From NCBI GenBank assembly GCA_013396655.1, contig WBMV01005958.1, positions 1,210,210 through 1,274,209 of the forward strand: a stretch of 64,000 nt of DNA, in the 5' to 3' direction. Source of the DNA: Campylorhamphus procurvoides (Eukaryota; Chordata; Aves; Passeriformes; Dendrocolaptidae). The position numbers and the translations under genes are program-made. This document shows, piece by piece, positions 62,156 through 64,000 of this stretch. Below the pieces are notes generated by a model. The model did not search any database and was not told the DNA's origin. It was given only the letters and a program-made list of their open reading frames with translations. Numbering within the stretch: position 1 is the stretch's first letter; each line of letters starts with the position of its first letter.

Positions 62156-63282
62156 CTCTTCAGCTGCAGAGGCAGCTCTGTCAGAAGGCAAGGAAGTGTG
62201 AGATGAAAAAAAAAAAGCACTGCATGCAGATTTTAGATGTTGGGGTTGGAAAAGCTGGACCTGCAGAAGCCTGAGTCCAAATGAACACAGATAATATTAG
62301 ACCAGCTCCTCCTTCTCTTCCAGTAAAAATCACAGAATAAAATTCAAGTCTTTTCTTTTGGAAGCCAAGAAGAAGGCCTGACTTAGCTGCCTGAAGTAGT
62401 TCATTTGGAAATGTTGATATGCCGTTTTGCATGGATGTTCCCAGGCTGATGCTCAGTGAAAGGGAGCTAGGGAGATAAGACAGGCTCCCTGACTTCTGTA
62501 TTTATGACTTCCATCCAGGAAAGAGGAATTTTCAGGACTTGTCCATCAGCATGTTCTCTGTGTGGCAGATTGCCCTGAACTCCAATCCTCAGCAGTGCCA
62601 CAAGGCTGGCAGCCAAGCAGATAAATTGTCAGGGGATCAGCAAGAGCGTTTTGATGGATTCTCTCTTTCCTTACTCCCAACCCACCTCATCTCACCCTGT
62701 GGTATTTGAGGCTGAGCAAAATCAACATGTTCTTCTGGAACATTTCAACTTTGACTAATCAGGAGAGTTTCTGACAGAAAAATGTTCCACTGGAAAATTT
62801 TTGACCAGCACTAATTAGCATTTTTTCTATTAGCTTTGTCCTGAAGGCACAGTAATTTATGCCTTGGTGAAATAAACAATCACTAAGAATTGGACACTCC
62901 CCAGGTTCAAGGGGAGTATTTGCTTACCCTAAACAGAAAAAGTCTTATTCACTTGCAAAGCTTTACATACTTAACACAAGGAAAGAATGACTGCCTGACT
63001 TTCTTGTGCTTTACCTGGGCACAGGCCCAACTGCATTTTAATCACTTTGCTTCAAAAAAAAAGCGAGGCAAGTAGTGGATTTTCACTTGCAGCACAGAAA
63101 GGTTCAAGCAACATTGGAGGCAAGCCGTGTATTGAAATGAGAACTGAACCATACTCAAAGAGCTCGTAAGACAGTCACAAGGAAACAAGAGGAACACAAA
63201 AAATGTTGCAGGTGCCCTAGGAGTTCAGATTTCCTTGCTATTCCCCTTCCATATGGTTATATCCTAAACTGAGTTTCTCACT
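62156..63282. other. Unassigned non-coding sequence
   Basis: Nothing recognisable; only short chance frames on both strands. Confidence 0.55.
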
Positions 63283-63395
63283 GAATCACAGGATAATTAA
63301 GGTTGTGAGGGACCTCTGGAGGCCCAGACCCTGCTCAGAGCTGAACTGACTTCCACAATGGATCGGGTTACTCAGAGCTGTGTCCAGTTTCCTAC
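63283..63395 (-). mobile_element. CR1 LINE 3' fragment, - orientation
   Basis: The plus strand starts GAATCACAGGATAATTAAGG, then TGAGGGACCTCTGGAGGCCC, CTGCTCAGAGCTGAACTGAC and GGATCGGGTTACTCAGAGCTG, TGTCCAG. This is the complement of a CR1 3' end of the type with the GGGACCTCTGGAG motif. It is a different subfamily from the GACCACAGTGG copies and only about 110 bp long. Confidence 0.85.
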
Positions 63396-64000
63396 CACAT
63401 AATGCTCCACAAATGCACCTGAGCAGCGCATCTGACTGTGCTGAAGTCTGCCCATCCATCCTTTCTCCCCAGAAAGCCTTTATTCTGGAACCTTGTACAA
63501 GCCAAATGCAGAATGACAAGTCCCTGGCGGTCTTTGGGAAGCGGCTGTGAATGCTGGGCAGATGGTGCAGCTTTTGCTGCAGTGAGAATACAGCTACAGG
63601 GTCTCCCAGGAAAGCAGGCAGCTATATTTAAATCACTCTTACGAAATCCACATTGATATTCATAAAAGACACTTCAACACCTCTTCGGTGGCTCGAAACT
63701 GCAGCACACAGCATGGGAAAGAGCCCTCATGTTTCTGAAGACCAAGGCCCCGTTTCATTTCATGGCTGCAGCACTGAGAGTGGCAAGCAAAGGATGGATG
63801 GCACAATAAAACACAAGCTCCTGGAACACAATCCCAGAGATGAAGTGCCTAAATGCTGCAGGAAAAGTTGGGGAGGATTTTACACAGGAAGGTGTGCAAC
63901 TCTGGAAGGGGACTCAGGTGGAGGAGGGGAACCCCACCGGAGGACCAGGCTTCAGCAGATGAAGCCCAGCCACCCTCACCTGGCACAGACACCGGTCCTG
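63396..64000. other. Unassigned non-coding sequence
   Basis: No feature could be recognised up to the window edge. The final 150 bp are moderately G+C-rich with purine-rich words. Confidence 0.55.

Overview
The window reads as vertebrate, most probably avian, nuclear DNA that is intergenic or deep intronic. The avian call rests on the repeats. There are at least six fragments of CR1 LINE-type retrotransposons whose 3' ends carry the typical bird CR1 tail (a cccttccaac-like motif followed by one or two ATTCTRTG-like units), plus a further composite CR1 copy. There are also two kinds of endogenous-retrovirus LTR sequence of avian ERVL type. The rest is A+T-leaning, CpG-poor single-copy sequence. 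I see no operon, no ribosome-binding sites, no rRNA or tRNA and no CRISPR array. No open frame looks like a known cellular protein; the longest frames (about 100-170 codons) have the composition of chance frames in non-coding DNA.

Layout. 1-6039: unassigned, with one AT-rich microsatellite. 6040-6834: ERV LTR on + with a poly(A) signal, containing a single undetermined base (N at 6388) that sits exactly between two partial copies of the same segment. 6893-7185: CR1 3' fragment on -. 7186-34645: mostly unassigned, with simple repeats, a CAC/poly-C tract at 16384-16415 and several short perfect hairpins. 34646-34815: fragment of an ERVL-type leader on -. 34963-36206: a rearranged CR1 on + holding an ORF1 remnant, the end of the endonuclease plus linker of ORF2, and then the 3' tail, with the catalytic endonuclease part and the whole reverse transcriptase missing. 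43321-43550: CR1 on -. 50333-50940: an ERVL-type LTR plus leader on -, with TATA box, poly(A) signal, tRNA-Leu-like primer binding site and an 86-bp tandem duplication in U3. 55874-56643: two CR1 3' ends in inverted orientation. 59730-60510: the longest contiguous CR1 piece, on +. 62119-62155: perfect hairpin. 63283-63395: CR1 on -.

Function. The recognisable features are transposon debris and do not work together as a system. I looked for a hidden gene or undescribed system and found nothing I would call one. The best candidates for host function are a CpG-retaining segment at 45625-45740, open on both strands with a good splice acceptor on +, and a 105-bp segment at 57295-57399 flanked by good splice consensus sites. 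Both are weak and need homology or RNA evidence.
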